The position numbers and the translations under genes are program-made. A stretch of DNA of 64,000 nucleotides, taken from Nissolia schottii. Taxonomy: Eukaryota; Streptophyta; Magnoliopsida; Fabales; Fabaceae. Under the pieces are notes generated by a model that worked only from the letters and a program-made list of their open reading frames with translations, did not search any database and had not been told where the DNA came from. Below, piece by piece: positions 1 to 11,700 of this stretch; positions within the stretch are counted from its first letter, which is position 1; each line of letters starts with the position of its first letter. Where the stretch lies: contig QANU01064758.1 of the NCBI GenBank assembly GCA_003254905.1, positions 23,932 to 87,931 of the forward strand, read 5' to 3'.

Positions 1-901
1 TAGCTCTAACAAGTAGTTCATAATCATCAAGCATGCATAGGTCTCCATAATTAAACATAATCATTTACAATCATCAAGAATATTATCAAGCAATTAAGCA
101 TGACATTATCTATCACAAAACATATTACAAACATCATCAAACATCTTAGGACCACATAGACAGTGGTTAGGACGGTTTACCCACTTTTTAGGCATTTAGA
201 AAGCTGCGAGAAAAGAGTCCCGCGAACCTTGAGGTGATCGTGCTATTTTTCCTGAATCCAACAGCGTAATCGCAGAACGCACGAACGGAACAAAAATAAA
301 TTTAGCAGTATGAAAATATGAATTAAGAGCACAGGGAAAATGGCCTCTGATGGCCATATACTACTTTTATATATATATAGGACCTTAGGCAGCATACTGC
401 ACCGCATTAGTTTTGATTTTTATATATTATTATTATTATATTATTATTTTTACTATTCACTATATTATATACATATATAGGAAAATATCCCTGCCAACTG
501 TGGCAGGGGATATAGATGACCCCTTCGGTACCATTTTGATCATGTTTGATCGTGTTTTGTTGTTCGCAGTCTCGGTACTTCGTGTATGGTTGTCCGAAAA
601 ATATTCTGGACATACCGTTATGACTCACTAATTTTTCTTATTACTTATTTAATTTTACTTGCGCTTCTTAAATTTATTTTCATATTAGTGTATTTTACGG
701 ACTCCTTTGAGTTGTAATTAAATCTTAATAGTACCCGAAAATTGATTCGAACCTCACAAGACTCCGTGAAATTGCAAAATTACTATTTTTAGCTAATATT
801 TTAAGGATTAAAGTTAATAATTAAATTTCTCAATCCTATTAATTTATTCTTATTTATTTATTATGCGAAATCTTTGTAAGGGAAAAAATCGGGATGTTAC
901 A
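1..901 (-). repeat. Partial long LTR of a Del/Tekay-like Ty3/gypsy element (5' end of a minus-strand LTR)
   Basis: The block ends at 890-901 with CGGGATGTTACA, the reverse complement of the TGTAACATCCCG terminus shared by the other long gypsy LTRs here. That makes this the start of a minus-strand LTR whose remainder lies left of the window. It contains the phrase 'cagtgg...tacccacttt' near 163-190 and a TGATCATGTTTGATCG block at about 535-612, both also present in the LTRs at 24535-27130 and 44796-45584. No internal region follows on the right, so this is a solo or truncated LTR. The lineage is inferred from similarity to LTRs that flank gag. Confidence 0.6.
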
Positions 902-3046
902 AACATCATGGGCAATTATCCTAGAAGTGTCTAGATTTCCCATAGAAATGAATCTATTATTTGAATTTTGATTCAAGATTTTGAAAGATGGCCCAAATCG
1001 TTAATGACACTCTTCCATTCCAAGTTTCTTTTCAATTTTATTTGCAGCTTCTTAAAGGTTCACATAATGAACTCCGGTTTCCTTGATTCTTAAATCTGGT
1101 TTCCTTCTGAACTTACATAACATACAATTCATGCACAAGGAAAAATAGATGGTAATGAGTTCTAAATGAACTTCACAAGGAAAATCTTATCCACTTCCAT
1201 CCCCGAAGACTTTAAGTCTTGTTGCAATTCTTATCACTTCAATGACATGCTCATTCATAGTACGAGAACCACTAAATTTCATGATATTTTTAAAGTACTT
1301 ATTAATAAAATAGGGACATATATCGCAATTAATACATGCTTAATACCAATGCCTTAATTAAACATTCAATGTATATTAATGTTCTCCTGTGGGAGTAACA
1401 CCAACGCACAATAACATAATTGGTGCTAAAATAATATACATTAATCTAGCTATTGAGGTATGCTAATTAGATTTATCCGCTATCTTTGGATATGCAAAAT
1501 AAAACCACTAGACATATCAATTACTAGCAATTATTTTCATTAATTATAAGAACACACAATCAATCTTTGGGTAGATCACATAATTGTCTCATAAGAATGA
1601 ACTTCAACTTACCCTTACAAAAATAGTCTTCATTTAACATCTATTCTATGGGAAATTGAAATAAAACATATGAATATTTGGAATACTAAACTTAAAGATT
1701 CGACCACTTTGGTAATTAACAAATTTATCATAAAAAATAATTAAAAAATTCAATTGTTCCATGAAATCATGGCATAACTTTAATTTACGCCGCACATAAT
1801 AATGTTCTATATAAACATCTAACGTTGTAACTAAAAATATTTTTATAGTTTAAAATTTAGTTCCTTTAAGATTTGGCCACTATGGTGACTTACAAATCAC
1901 CTCTTATATAAATTTTAAATTGTAAATAATCATTTATTAGTACAATAGAATCAATTATTTATAGTAAATATTTAATCTTTGCATAGAATCATGTTTGCAA
2001 TTTATCACAATTCACATAATGTAGTAGAGATATCATGATTTAAAATACTTTACTGTTTAAATTTATTCTTCTTTAAGATTCAATCACTTTAATGACTAAC
2101 AAATCATTCATCCTATAAATTTTAAATTGAAACTACGTATTTAAATAAACTGCAAACACAAATATTATTATAACTTAATCAATTAATATTTATAATAAAT
2201 ATTTAACTTAAATATGTATATACTAAAATTCAAAGTATATATCTTTAATTTATTTATTCATACACTTAAATGAATAAATGTATAAAACAATTATTCATGG
2301 TTACGAAATCCATCAGGAAACGGTACATTAATTGGTATTTAGAATGGAATCGATATTAATAGAGGTCAAACGTCTTCACCGTCATACATTTTTCATTTTG
2401 GTAATGTCACCGATGCCATACCCTTGCTATCAATAACATGATGAATGGTCATTGTAGATGAAATTGACAATATCTAATGACACGATCATTCTTAAGAATA
2501 ATTATGCATTAAACATTATTAGCAACAATTAGACTCACATTCAAATATGATATTTGGGCATGTCCAGTGGGAAGAAATTGATTCACATTAAACATGACTT
2601 TGGGCCCTTACACAGTGGCTTTTAAACGATTATTCTCTTCTCCAAAACCTTTATAGGTTTTCTGGCTAAAAACCGTTAACATTCATGGAGAAGAAAAGAA
2701 TAATACATTATGCATTTCCTGAACAAAATTGTGGTTCACTTTCTTGGAAAGTGTATTATATCCATAGGTCCCTTAATTTGATCAAGAGTGCAGTATTCTT
2801 TGAAGGAATTAAAAAATCATGTTCTTCATCTACAAACTTTATTACACTTCAATCCTTAGTTATTATATAAGAAACACCATCATTCTTTAAATTTAAAATA
2901 AAGAAATCTTTTAAATCATGAAAACTAAAACCCATGCACTCATGATACTCATACACCGATGGCCATAAACAATTATTGACCAATTTAATCATTATTGATG
3001 AAAACGTGTAAAGATTTATCAATGGACACAAGTTCTTAAACCTAAT
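902..3046. other. A+T-rich region, no recognisable gene
   Basis: I see no long reading frame. A degenerate phrase of the type 'agattc(a/g)accactttggt...aacaaatc' recurs near 1698, 1870 and 2079, and the minus strand leads into a probable copia LTR and primer-binding site at 3047-3600. The stretch may be the decayed or non-coding inside of that element, but no protein domain supports this. Confidence 0.4.
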
Positions 3047-3600
3047 GCTCTATCTGATACCACATGTAAACTGTAACTGATTTATGTACAAACAATTATC
3101 ATAAACACACTATAAATATAGGATCTTAGAACTTCATGATTTTCACATAGTATAGACAAAGAGTATCTACCGTTCACCATAGAAGATTAACCAAAAGAGT
3201 AGCACTCTATGAACTTGAAGAAGACAACACTCCTTGTTGAGTAAAAGATAGAGGATGGTGATTTCTCCCTCTTAACCACTTCCTTTAAACACAATATTGA
3301 TGGAGATATTGAACTCTTATACTTGGTGGAGAGAGAATCACATCCTTTCTTTATACAGTCACAAAAGGGTGATTCTATTGTACCCATCCCAAATACCATG
3401 TTTATTCTTCGTATAGTCATGTCTTTACATACATGACTATTCATAACTAATGATGCATCTTTAATAAAATAGTCAATAGATTTGACATTTCCATGATTAT
3501 TAAGTTGCATATTACATGAGTCATAAAGTACCACCAGAAAAATAATAGTACTAGCCATTTTGACATTACCATGCCTTGTATTTTGGTGCTTGAAAACAAA
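3047..3600 (-). repeat. Probable Ty1/copia-type LTR with adjacent primer-binding site, minus strand
   Basis: Read on the minus strand, 3062-3047 gives TGGTATCAGATAGAGC, whose first ten bases match the usual plant primer-binding site for initiator tRNA-Met. Two bases separate it from an LTR terminus (...ACAGTTTACA) at 3065. A minus-strand TATA-like element (TATATTTATAG) lies near 3113-3123. The far edge near 3594-3600 is a guess, because no second copy is present for comparison. An alternative is a chance match within A+T-rich DNA. Confidence 0.4.
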
Positions 3601-4048
3601 TATTGTAAAACAAATTTAAATTAAAACTTTTTTAATGTGGTTACGTACATCAGCTAGCTTCTACATTTTGCAATGCCGCAAAATGTGCGCTTGTTATTGA
3701 TATAAATGATTGCATTGACGAATGAGAATTGACTCCGAGCTTGCATGTGGAATCAGCATTATTGCACGTGTCAATATATGTGTTAGATCCTACATTTGGA
3801 AAGTTGCTTGTAAGTTGGACAAGGAAAGGTGGAGGGGATGAAGGGAAGCCAAGCAAGCATGTGACTCATCTTAATTGATGGTGGATTAGAAAGGAAGGAA
3901 AGGGCACTGTGGACGGATGAAGGAGACCGCTACTGGGGTCATGGGTCATGTGTATGTGATGGCGAGTTTACTTCAACCCCAGATTAATTTGGATCACATA
4001 GAAAGTTAGACAAGAATATGAAATAAAAAGAAACAGACTGTGACCAAC
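3601..4048. other. Intergenic, nothing recognised
   Basis: Moderate-complexity sequence without a convincing reading frame or repeat structure. It is probably part of the host single-copy island around the PHD-finger gene. Confidence 0.3.
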
Positions 4049-4112
4049 GGGGGTTGGTCCAAATGGTAAGCAGCTTGGTATCGCTCAAGCAGCTTAGATA
4101 CCGGGCAGACAG
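4049..4112 (+). repeat. Possible truncated tRNA-derived SINE head
   Basis: The segment GGGGGTTGGTCCAAATGG and the following GTAAGCAGCTTGG resemble the box A region found at the 5' end of plant tRNA-derived SINEs. The box B motif (GGTTCGAATCC) expected about 30-40 bases further on is absent; the sequence breaks after CCGGGC. I see no target duplication or poly-T tail. This is a weak call made from the box A match alone. Confidence 0.35.
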
Positions 4113-5829
4113 ATTGTGGTGGTGGTGGTGACGAGAGAGAGAGAATTAAAATTGAATGGATAGCCTAATTAAAGTGATGATGCAATCACAAATGGATAGG
4201 ACTTATAATTGAGGTTATCTCTAACTCTCCATCTCCCTCGTTTTCCTTTTACTTCACAAGGCACAGTCAAAGACTTGGCGCTTGTGTATATGTTACTGTC
4301 ACGTAAAGTGTATCTGTACGTCTCGCTCAGAAGGTCCCCAACCATATAGGAAACTTAATTACAATCCGGACAGGGATATGGAGGGGAAAGAGGGAGAAAG
4401 AGAGAGAGAGAGAGAGTTTTCTTAGGTGAAACTAAGGAGAAGGAAAGGGAAGAACGGGAATTTCACATGAAAGCCGAATGAGAAATTAAGGATTTTGTTG
4501 GTTTCTAATAAATGGTTAAATCATAGGCACGGTGAAGAAAGCGCCAGCCTTATGTCAGTTTCTGTACTTACTTGCGGAGATATTTCACACGCCACGCGTC
4601 AACACTGTGCAAGCTTGTTAGAAAAATATCAATGTAGTCTCAGGACAATGAATGTATGGCCGAGAAACAACCATCACAATTAGAAGCAGTGGCTCTCTTA
4701 TCTCTAAAACGCTTCACCACATGCTTTTCTTTTCAACATAAAATATTGTAGTAAAATATATAAAGACCTTGCGGAGAAAAGAATTTTGCGTAGACATATC
4801 TATTATAAATGTTGTTTGAACCACACAACATCCAAACATTTATACATATTTTATAGAGAGATACGCAAGTTTTTGACTTTTCTCTCTCAATGTTACCCTT
4901 CACAATTGTGTGTCTAAATAACTATCGGAAAAAGAAAAATGGAAAACCATAAACTTTGGAGGTACATGTGCCGTCTAACTTAGTGTCGAATTTTCTCGGG
5001 CACGTATATAAAGTAATAGAGACAGGCCAAGCATTAAAGGCCTTCAATGAATCTGCAAAATTTATGATAGGCTTCTGGTGCTGTGTATGAATTCTTCGCT
5101 CAGAATAATGAAATCAAAGCATTCAGTTCAACGCAATAGAACCTGGATAGCTAAGCAAACCATAAGAAGAAAGAACTTAAGAGACTGAAATGAACTTGTG
5201 CAATATTTATATAGAACTAATTAAAACCTTACATATGTCAACATACAAAATCGTTCGACAATCAATGTATGTATCAATTAAATCAACCTTTACGCCTTGA
5301 ATTTGGATTCCAACAAAGTAATAATTCATGAGCCACTTTAAGTGAGCCAATAATTTCATGCACCGAAAGCTACTTGATAAGGACCATGCATTACCGCGGG
5401 ATAAAAAAATTAAAGAACGAAAAATCAGCCATTTTGTTGATCCTAGCTATTTGCTTTGATGTACTCATAATAATTATATATAGAATATGTACTGTTGAAG
5501 TAACAATTATAATCTAAATATGAAAATGAAGAATTAGAAGAGGGGAGATCTAGAAGTGCTTGAACTTATAGAGTAGATTATGGCACTAGTACTAGTAAAT
5601 ATTCAAAGTTACATTGGTTTTATTCACAACTTGCTGAAAAAGCCACTAGAAACAGGAGAAGTACAAGAAAAACAGTGAAAGGAAAACACAAAAACACTCT
5701 TTGCAAGGCTACCGCATGCCACGAACACAAAACAACTCTTTTTTTTTTTTGGACACGAGTCACCAGTAATACTGGGTTTTTTTTTTTCCATTCTTCATTG
5801 TTGAGATGCTTTGTTAATTTCCTTGCCTC
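4113..5829. other. Intergenic region 3' of the PHD-finger gene, with a (GA)n microsatellite
   Basis: A pure GA run occupies about 4399-4416 within a longer purine-rich tract (4380-4460). No reading frame here looks coding. A minus-strand AATAAA (plus 5619-5624) lies about 206 bases beyond the PHD gene stop codon and could be its polyadenylation signal. T-runs at about 5740-5790 fall within the inferred 3' UTR. Confidence 0.4.
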
Positions 5830-6752
5830 CTAACACATTACATCCTTGAGAAGCTTGTACCTGCGGGTGGTGGGTCGCGGCGACCGCGTGGGGCTCTTCC
5901 CCTTCTCGGAGCCACCCTCTTCACGATCATGCCGCTGCTTGACTCTCTCGCCGGTGTATTCAGAACGGTTGGTGGTTCCGGCTTCGTTTCCGGCCACCGG
6001 TTTCCTCGAACCGGACCCAACGTGTCTCGTGCTCTTCTCCTCACTTTGACACCAATCGCACAGTTCTATCTCAGGTAATTCTCCATAGTAGTTGCTACAA
6101 TACCTGAAAAAAGATTAATTAATTAACTTCAAGCAAGCATGATTCACCCCTAAAGTTTAATTATAATTAATAATGTTAAACGGGCAAAGGGATACAACAA
6201 AGACTACAGAGAAAATACTCAGAGTTGTGTTTACCATGGATGGTGAACTTATTTATAGGCTAAAAACTAACAGCCAAAACTTAACAGGTAAAAAATAAAT
6301 CGAAATCGCTTACAAGATCTTACAAAATCAAATCAATCAAATCAAATCAAACATAATATATTCTATCATTCTTAACAAATAACATTAAAAACCAAAAAAT
6401 CGTCTCGTTGTATCATAAGTTATAGGGCTTTATGTATGAACGGAAAGAAGTTAGCATAAATAAATATCTGCACAGAGATGATCATATGAAAAGACCCTCT
6501 CGTGTCTCATATATATGGCGGGTATCAAAACAGATGGACTATACTGCTTTGTGTATATCAAATCAAGGATGATTCTGTTTACGGTAAAGAAATTAAGATC
6601 AGGGTGCGCGTGTGATGTGGTGGAGAGAAGGAAGGAGGAAGAGATAAAGTTTACGAGTGCTGGAAGCGATGGCGGCACTTATTGCAGCGGAAAAGCTTGT
6701 CAGGGAAACCAACATCTCCGCACATGCAGCAAACCGTTTCAAGATCCACCAT
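5830..6752 (-). CDS. PHD-type zinc-finger protein, two exons, 123 aa
   Basis: Spliced gene on the minus strand. Exon 1 is 6752-6655 (98 bp, ATG at 6752-6750), the intron is 6654-6104 (donor GTAAAC, acceptor TTTTTTCAG) and exon 2 is 6103-5830 (274 bp, TAG at 5832-5830). The split serine codon joins in frame to give 123 codons. The N-terminus carries a C4HC3 zinc-binding set: C8-x2-C11, C23-x2-C26, H32-x2-C35, C48-x2-C51, in VCCMCGDVGFPDKLF, RCNKCRHRFQHS and ELCDWCQSEE. The C-terminal half is polar, Ser/Lys/Arg-rich and probably disordered, ending RRYKLLKDVMC. This matches a small plant-specific PHD-finger family, presumably nuclear; PHD fingers often read histone tails, but a target here is not shown. 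It is the only confident host gene in the window. A CT-rich leader precedes it. Confidence 0.88.
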
Positions 6753-6893
6753 TCTCTTGGGACCACACAGAGAGCAGTGAGGGGGGAAGAGGGATCGAGT
6801 GTGATAGCTGAGGGTAGAGAGAAAACCCAAGAAGAAAAGAAAAGAGGGGGGAGAGAGAGAGAGAGAAGGTGAGAGAGAAGGTAAGTTTTTATT
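6753..6893 (-). promoter_or_regulatory. Pyrimidine-rich 5' UTR / core promoter of the PHD-finger gene
   Basis: On the minus strand the 140 bases before the ATG are strongly CT-rich, with a CT-repeat opposite (GA)n at about 6850-6866 and further tracts to 6893. Such tracts are common in plant 5' UTRs and Y-patch core promoters. No clear TATA box was seen, so the transcription start cannot be placed. Confidence 0.4.
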
Positions 6894-9296
6894 GAGAAGA
6901 AAGCATATGAGCAGTCGGCGTATGTGAATCTAATATATCAAAAATAAAAAGATAATTCCATTTTCCATTAATTGATAAAAAATCATTTTTAGCGGATTTT
7001 ATAAACTGGCAGACCACAGGTTGGGTTGCTTGCAGTCGTTTTCAGTTAGGGCGGGCAGTCAAGCGAGAGAGAGAGAGAGAACCTTAAAAGAAACGATAGA
7101 GAGAGAGAAGGGGTTGAAAAAGACAGTTGTCACCGTTTGCTGAGCTTGCTTGATTATAATTTCTAACCTATTAATGTTATTCTTTTTAGGTTTTTCTTTC
7201 TTTCCATGATTCTATCCCTTGTCTCCTTTTTAACAGCTTTTGTCCGGTTTGTGGCTTTCGGAGTTGCCATATAAAATTGGTAAGTGAGCGATTAGAGGTT
7301 GTGGCCATCGCCAATTCGCCACCACGCTCCACTCCCGGTGTGAGACACGGAAATCACACTTTTGTGGCTACAGAAAACCAATAATAATAATAATTGATGT
7401 TATGTGTATATCAAATATTGTACTAACGCACAATCATCACTGTTTTAAATGTATTTTGGCCTATTACTAACGAAATAATTACTTTCCACTTGTTCAATAA
7501 TTATAACTATTTTTTAAGTATAATATTATGTTAATTGTACGCAACTATTTTAATGTAAAAAGAGATCTACTTTTTCATTATAATAATAATAAATAAAAAA
7601 TGCACACGTCTGAAACTTTTCAAAAGCTCTTCGTGTGCAAATACTTGTATTATTATTTATTGTTAATTTAAAGATTAACGCTATTGACTTCTTAATGCAT
7701 CGCCTCATGACATTTATATTACGACAATTCAACATGTGTGTGCCGCAACAATAACGGACCTGTACTGTACCCAGTGGGAGATGACCTCCATGGGCAAGAT
7801 AAGTGTCGGAGGACCTCTTAGTCAATCACGAATCACGACATGCATAACAGTATATAATACTTTAAAAAAATACAAAAAAATATATAGTTCTATAGGGATC
7901 TCAAATCATAGAACGTAGAAATATATAGCATGAGCAACAATTAATGAATTGAAAGGTACATAACCAAATGAAAGCAATATATATAAAAGCTTAATTGGAA
8001 CTATCGACCCCTTGATCTTACCTACAAATCATATTGGAATTGGAATTGGAATCAAAACCAGAGAAGAGGATTTAGAAGAGGAACTAGAAGAGAATAACTA
8101 TATATGCCCCGGCCATCTTGTTGGTTCTTGCTGCCTTAAATCATTAACTAAAATGTCCTCACTGTGAAATATTTGGTTGCATTCTCCCTTTGAAATCAAC
8201 CTTATCCCTAATTAGGTTTGAAGTCTGGACAGTGCTTTGTACGTCATGATGTTGGTATCTTCCTTAGTTGCCTCACTATTTGTCGTCCCATCCCACTGGA
8301 CCAAAACTAGTGACCCATTGCTGAGTGTGGGTGCCCTTGAGAGCAACAATTGGTTCGACTATTGGGCCTAGTTTGCCATCAACGGCAGAGGCACACGCGC
8401 TGGTGTGCTGAGTTTCCTTTAAATGGTTTGAACATTTAAATATGAAATATCGGGTGGATCCTTGCTGTAGGAAGGAGTTGTAACTTGTATGTTTTTGTTT
8501 TTTATTTTGAAAAAGATAGGGTATTGTATTCATTGATTAGAGAAAAATAAATAGAGGAAGGTCATTAAGAGCATAGTTTAAGAACTTTAAGAGGGTTTTA
8601 GAGGTTACAATGAGTCAAAAGTCACTCTCAAGGTAACTGATTTCAATTTGGTATTTTCTAAGAGAGGTAGCGTTCCTTCACACCCCTCTCAAAATTGGAC
8701 CGTACCCAAGGACTAGATATCCATTCCACGAAACATTGTTTTACCATTACAGGCGATTGCCCTAATGTCTTATTCGTTAACCCCAAGAGGTTCATCTTCT
8801 CCATAATGCTTGGCCTTGTCATTGTCTTCATCGCTTTCCTCTGCTTCGTCCCCATGGTCTCTCTTTTTGTTAGCAACAAGAGGTCGAACCAACCAAATCC
8901 TAGTTAGTCAAACTCACATCAACAATAGAAATCAAGACCCTCGGCGACCACAGTCATCTTCAACCTCTTCGCCAAAGAAGAAAACGCAGGCAACACTCAT
9001 GAAGGAGAAGAAAGGGAAACACTAAGGACAAGGGTTGGCGCGTATTTAGGACTGGTGTCGACGGTTGGGGTCAAGGCAACGAGCATAAATACTTCCTGTT
9101 GCTAATTCATTGAATAATTTAAACTACCTTAAGTTAAATTAATCAAAAGACTTTCCATCTTTTCTTTTCTCATCCACTTGAATTTTCATTCGATTATGTG
9201 ATTTCTTAAAGTTTCTCTTTATTTGCTACAATATCTCATCGCTTTCTTTGACCAAACTCTACACGTGTGGTGGACCATTTTCATTAGCTAAGTACA
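6894..9296. other. Upstream intergenic region of the host island
   Basis: GA-rich tracts at about 7066-7080 and 7100-7110, then A+T-rich sequence. Short GAA/GGAATT-rich repeats occur near 8035-8090. Apart from the weak candidate at 8695-8907, nothing looks coding. Confidence 0.3.
8695..8907 (+). CDS. Weak candidate: small ORF or exon with one membrane helix
   Basis: A 70-codon open frame encodes a basic start, then a hydrophobic stretch of about 25 residues (RFIFSIMLGLVIVF and following) ending at VSNKR, which would make a single transmembrane helix, then a short polar tail and TAG. The frame lacks an upstream ATG; its first in-frame ATG (8803-8805) lies inside the hydrophobic segment. If real it is an exon of a spliced gene or a decayed fragment. 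I do not recognise the family, and base composition does not separate it clearly from its surroundings. Confidence 0.2.
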   Translation: MDRTQGLDIHSTKHCFTITGDCPNVLFVNPKRFIFSIMLGLVIVFIAFLCFVPMVSLFVSNKRSNQPNPS

Positions 9297-9298
9297 TA

Positions 9299-9579
9299 CT
9301 CTCCCATTTTTAAAATAAGTGACCAAATTTGAACAACACAAGAATTAAGAGAAAACATGAATCTTGATATTATGAAAAAATATATTTGAATTTACAATAT
9401 TACTCTTATCGAATTCTACTATTGCATTTAATTACCAATCCAATGCATCATTAATGATGACTTAATAATTATGGGCATTATTGGAAAGAAAGAATTCATT
9501 CTACATTGAAATGAGAGAGACAAATAATTTAAAAACTCAAATCTAAAAATTTTGGATAAATATTATAAAGGGAAGGGAG
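9299..9579. mobile_element. Stowaway-like MITE (Tc1/mariner type), 281 bp
   Basis: The left end reads CTCTCCCATTTTTAAAATAAGTG and the right end is its imperfect inverted partner (GGGAAGGGAG). Each is flanked by TA (9297-9298 and 9580-9581), the usual TA target duplication. The A+T-rich interior has no coding capacity. Size and ends fit Stowaway-like MITEs, which often start CTCCCTCC and contain 'AAAATAAGTG'. It was mobilised, if ever, by a transposase encoded elsewhere. Confidence 0.6.
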
Positions 9580-9581
9580 TA

Positions 9582-10409
9582 CTTGAAAATTGTATGTAGT
9601 TTTCTCCTATAGAGTATCGGAAAAGGAACAGTGCTCGAGCCTGACTGGAATGGTGAATTATACCATAACCTAGGCCAAGTCAGTACATTTTGAGGTACTT
9701 GTTGACAACCTCTTGTTGCCCATTAAATTAATTATTATGTGCGGTGATAAGAGGACATGGCCAATGTTGTTTCTTGCAAATATCACAGCAACAAATACTT
9801 TTATTAATTATTCTAAAAAAAAAAGTGTCTTACTCTATAAAAGTAAATATTTATTATGAAGGTAGCACTTCATAATACTTTTAGCCACCTTCAATTTAAA
9901 AACTATGTAAAAGTGTGCCTTAACTTTATAACATACCAAAAAAAAAATTGATATATATCAACTCTTAAGAAATTTACCATAAAGTATTATAAAGTGTTTT
10001 TGTTAAAGAAAACTGCACATTTTATAAGGTTGGCAAATTAAAAGTGGCAAAATCAATGTCTGCTAGTTTGAATAGGTGCCATATGAGCAAATTTGTGAAT
10101 ACTTGTCTTTATTGATACAAATAGATTTACGTATTTAGTGTAATTGGAGCATATGGGAGAATAAAAGTTCCACAACTTTGCTGCATTGTTACTTTTCCTT
10201 GCAATAAAGTGAGCATATTTTCATAATCGATCCACCACACACTAACAATACTAAAAAATAGTTGTTGTATCGAGGTAGGGTATTCCTCAGTCCAAATTGG
10301 ATCCTGGAGCTTCTCTACGGGTTCGGGGTCACTGGGACGGGTACTTGTAAGGACTCTGACGCTCAAGTCAGTGAAGGTTCGAAGTAGCAATGAAATCAAG
10401 GGTTGTTGG
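9582..10409. other. A+T-rich intergenic region, possible Tat-element edge at its right end
   Basis: No coding frame seen. An inverted pair (CTTCATAATACTTTT near 9867 and AAAGTATTATAAAGTG near 9979) could form a hairpin or mark a small MITE. The last 120 bases contain 'gactctgacgctcaagtcagtga', a phrase I associate with Tat-lineage LTR or leader sequence, so the remnant of the Tat element may begin here. This is weak. Confidence 0.25.
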
Positions 10410-10891
10410 TGAAACACCCTAGCTAACTGTTTACTCGTACGTAGTAAACAAAGCTCACTAGGTTGTTTACCATCTGATCGGAATACCTTAGTCCGTCGTC
10501 ATCTTTTGATAATAGTGATTTAAGAAAATAAGGACCAATTTTAAACTTTTCATTGACATTACGTAATTACAAAACTAGAGCCATGCGTCTGAAAGATGAA
10601 TATATCAAAGCGTGTAGCAGTAGTGTAATAGAACATCCAATATACATCCAAGTGGTCCATCATACAACTCACATAAGTGTATATGTAATACATAAGATAT
10701 ATCCATGTACATAGATCAAACTACCAACTACATGAGTCATAATACATCATAACAAAATACATATCAAAATACAAGGGCTGCTAGAGACCCTTGGCAAAAA
10801 TCTGGACATCCAGCATATCCCTATATCTCTAGTCTGTCCCTGCCGCTCATGGCTCTGCTGACGGCTCGTCGGCATCCTCAAAACATGCGTC
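10410..10891 (-). repeat. Partial Del/Tekay-like LTR (3' end of a minus-strand LTR)
   Basis: Starts TGAAACACCCTAGCTAA, a diverged form of the TGTAACACCCCTAGCTAA terminus seen at 14543. It continues with the same order of blocks ('ggaccaattttaaactttt', 'gagccatgcg'). It is cut by the assembly gap at 10892. Confidence 0.6.
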
Positions 10892-11079
10892 NNNNNNNNN
10901 NNNNNNNNNNNNNNNNNNNNNNNNNNNNNNNNNNNNNNNNNNNNNNNNNNNNNNNNNNNNNNNNNNNNNNNNNNNNNNNNNNNNNNNNNNNNNNNNNNNN
11001 NNNNNNNNNNNNNNNNNNNNNNNNNNNNNNNNNNNNNNNNNNNNNNNNNNNNNNNNNNNNNNNNNNNNNNNNNNNNNNN
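10892..11079. other. Assembly gap (188 N)
   Basis: An unresolved run lies between two LTR fragments of opposite orientation. The true length and content are unknown. Confidence 0.95.
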
Positions 11080-11081
11080 AG

Positions 11082-11312
11082 GTTTCAATCGAATGGAGAG
11101 GGATTTCAATCGAATGAAAGCCAATTCGAGCTTTCAATCGATTGAATTCCAATTCAGTCGAATGAAAGAAAATCTCAGGATTTCAATCGATTGAATCCTA
11201 TAGCATTCGAATGAAAACATGCTGAGGATTTCAATCGAATGAAACCCTCATTCAGTCGAATGAAAGCACTAGTAGGGATTTCATTCGAATGTAACCCTAG
11301 ACATTCGAATGA
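11082..11312. repeat. Palindrome array A1 (ATTCGAAT / AATCGATT type), about 10 copies
   Basis: Ten short near-palindromes such as TTTCAATCGATTGAA and CATTCGAATGAAA. Their TCGA centres start at 11089, 11110, 11138, 11158, 11187, 11207, 11235, 11256, 11285 and 11305. Spacing alternates 20-21 and 28-29 bp, giving a unit of about 49 bp. The spacers between copies differ in sequence, so this is not a simple tandem repeat. Confidence 0.85.
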
Positions 11313-11545
11313 AACCTGAAAGACTTGAGACTTTAGTGGCTCTAAGGGATCCAATGAGTAAGGATATGTCTATTATTGTATATCAAAGCATGCATCATGA
11401 GGAACGGGTTGTCGTGTAAATGTTAGAGAAACCCTCTAGAACTAGAGGTTAATCGCCTAATGTTAAAGATCATAATGGAACGTTAGGGAACAAGTATGTA
11501 GTTATATTCTGGTAGCCCTCTCTTGGCAAAGTGTCACAGACACGC

Positions 11546-11700
11546 CCCTCACCAGTCCCAAAAGGGTGAATTGGTCAGATGTGTTACCTCACCAATCTCA
11601 AAAGGATGGATTGGTTATCGAGGTTAATGACACAAGGAAGGAAAAGTGTTACCTCGCCAGTTCCAAAATGGTGGATTGGTTAACGAGGTTAATGACACAA
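11546..11700 (+). repeat. LTR minisatellite, about 75-bp units
   Basis: Copies of 'caccagtcccaaaagggtga', each followed by 'ggttaatgacacaagg'-like sequence, are repeated two to three times. It lies at the position where other long LTRs in the window carry different minisatellites. Confidence 0.55.

Noticed and set aside
11082-11312. A CRISPR array, suggested by short palindromic repeats with unique spacers
   Set aside because: This is plant nuclear DNA inside retrotransposon LTRs. Repeats are only 10-16 bp, spacers 8-20 bp, there is no leader or cas gene, and the phase alternates.
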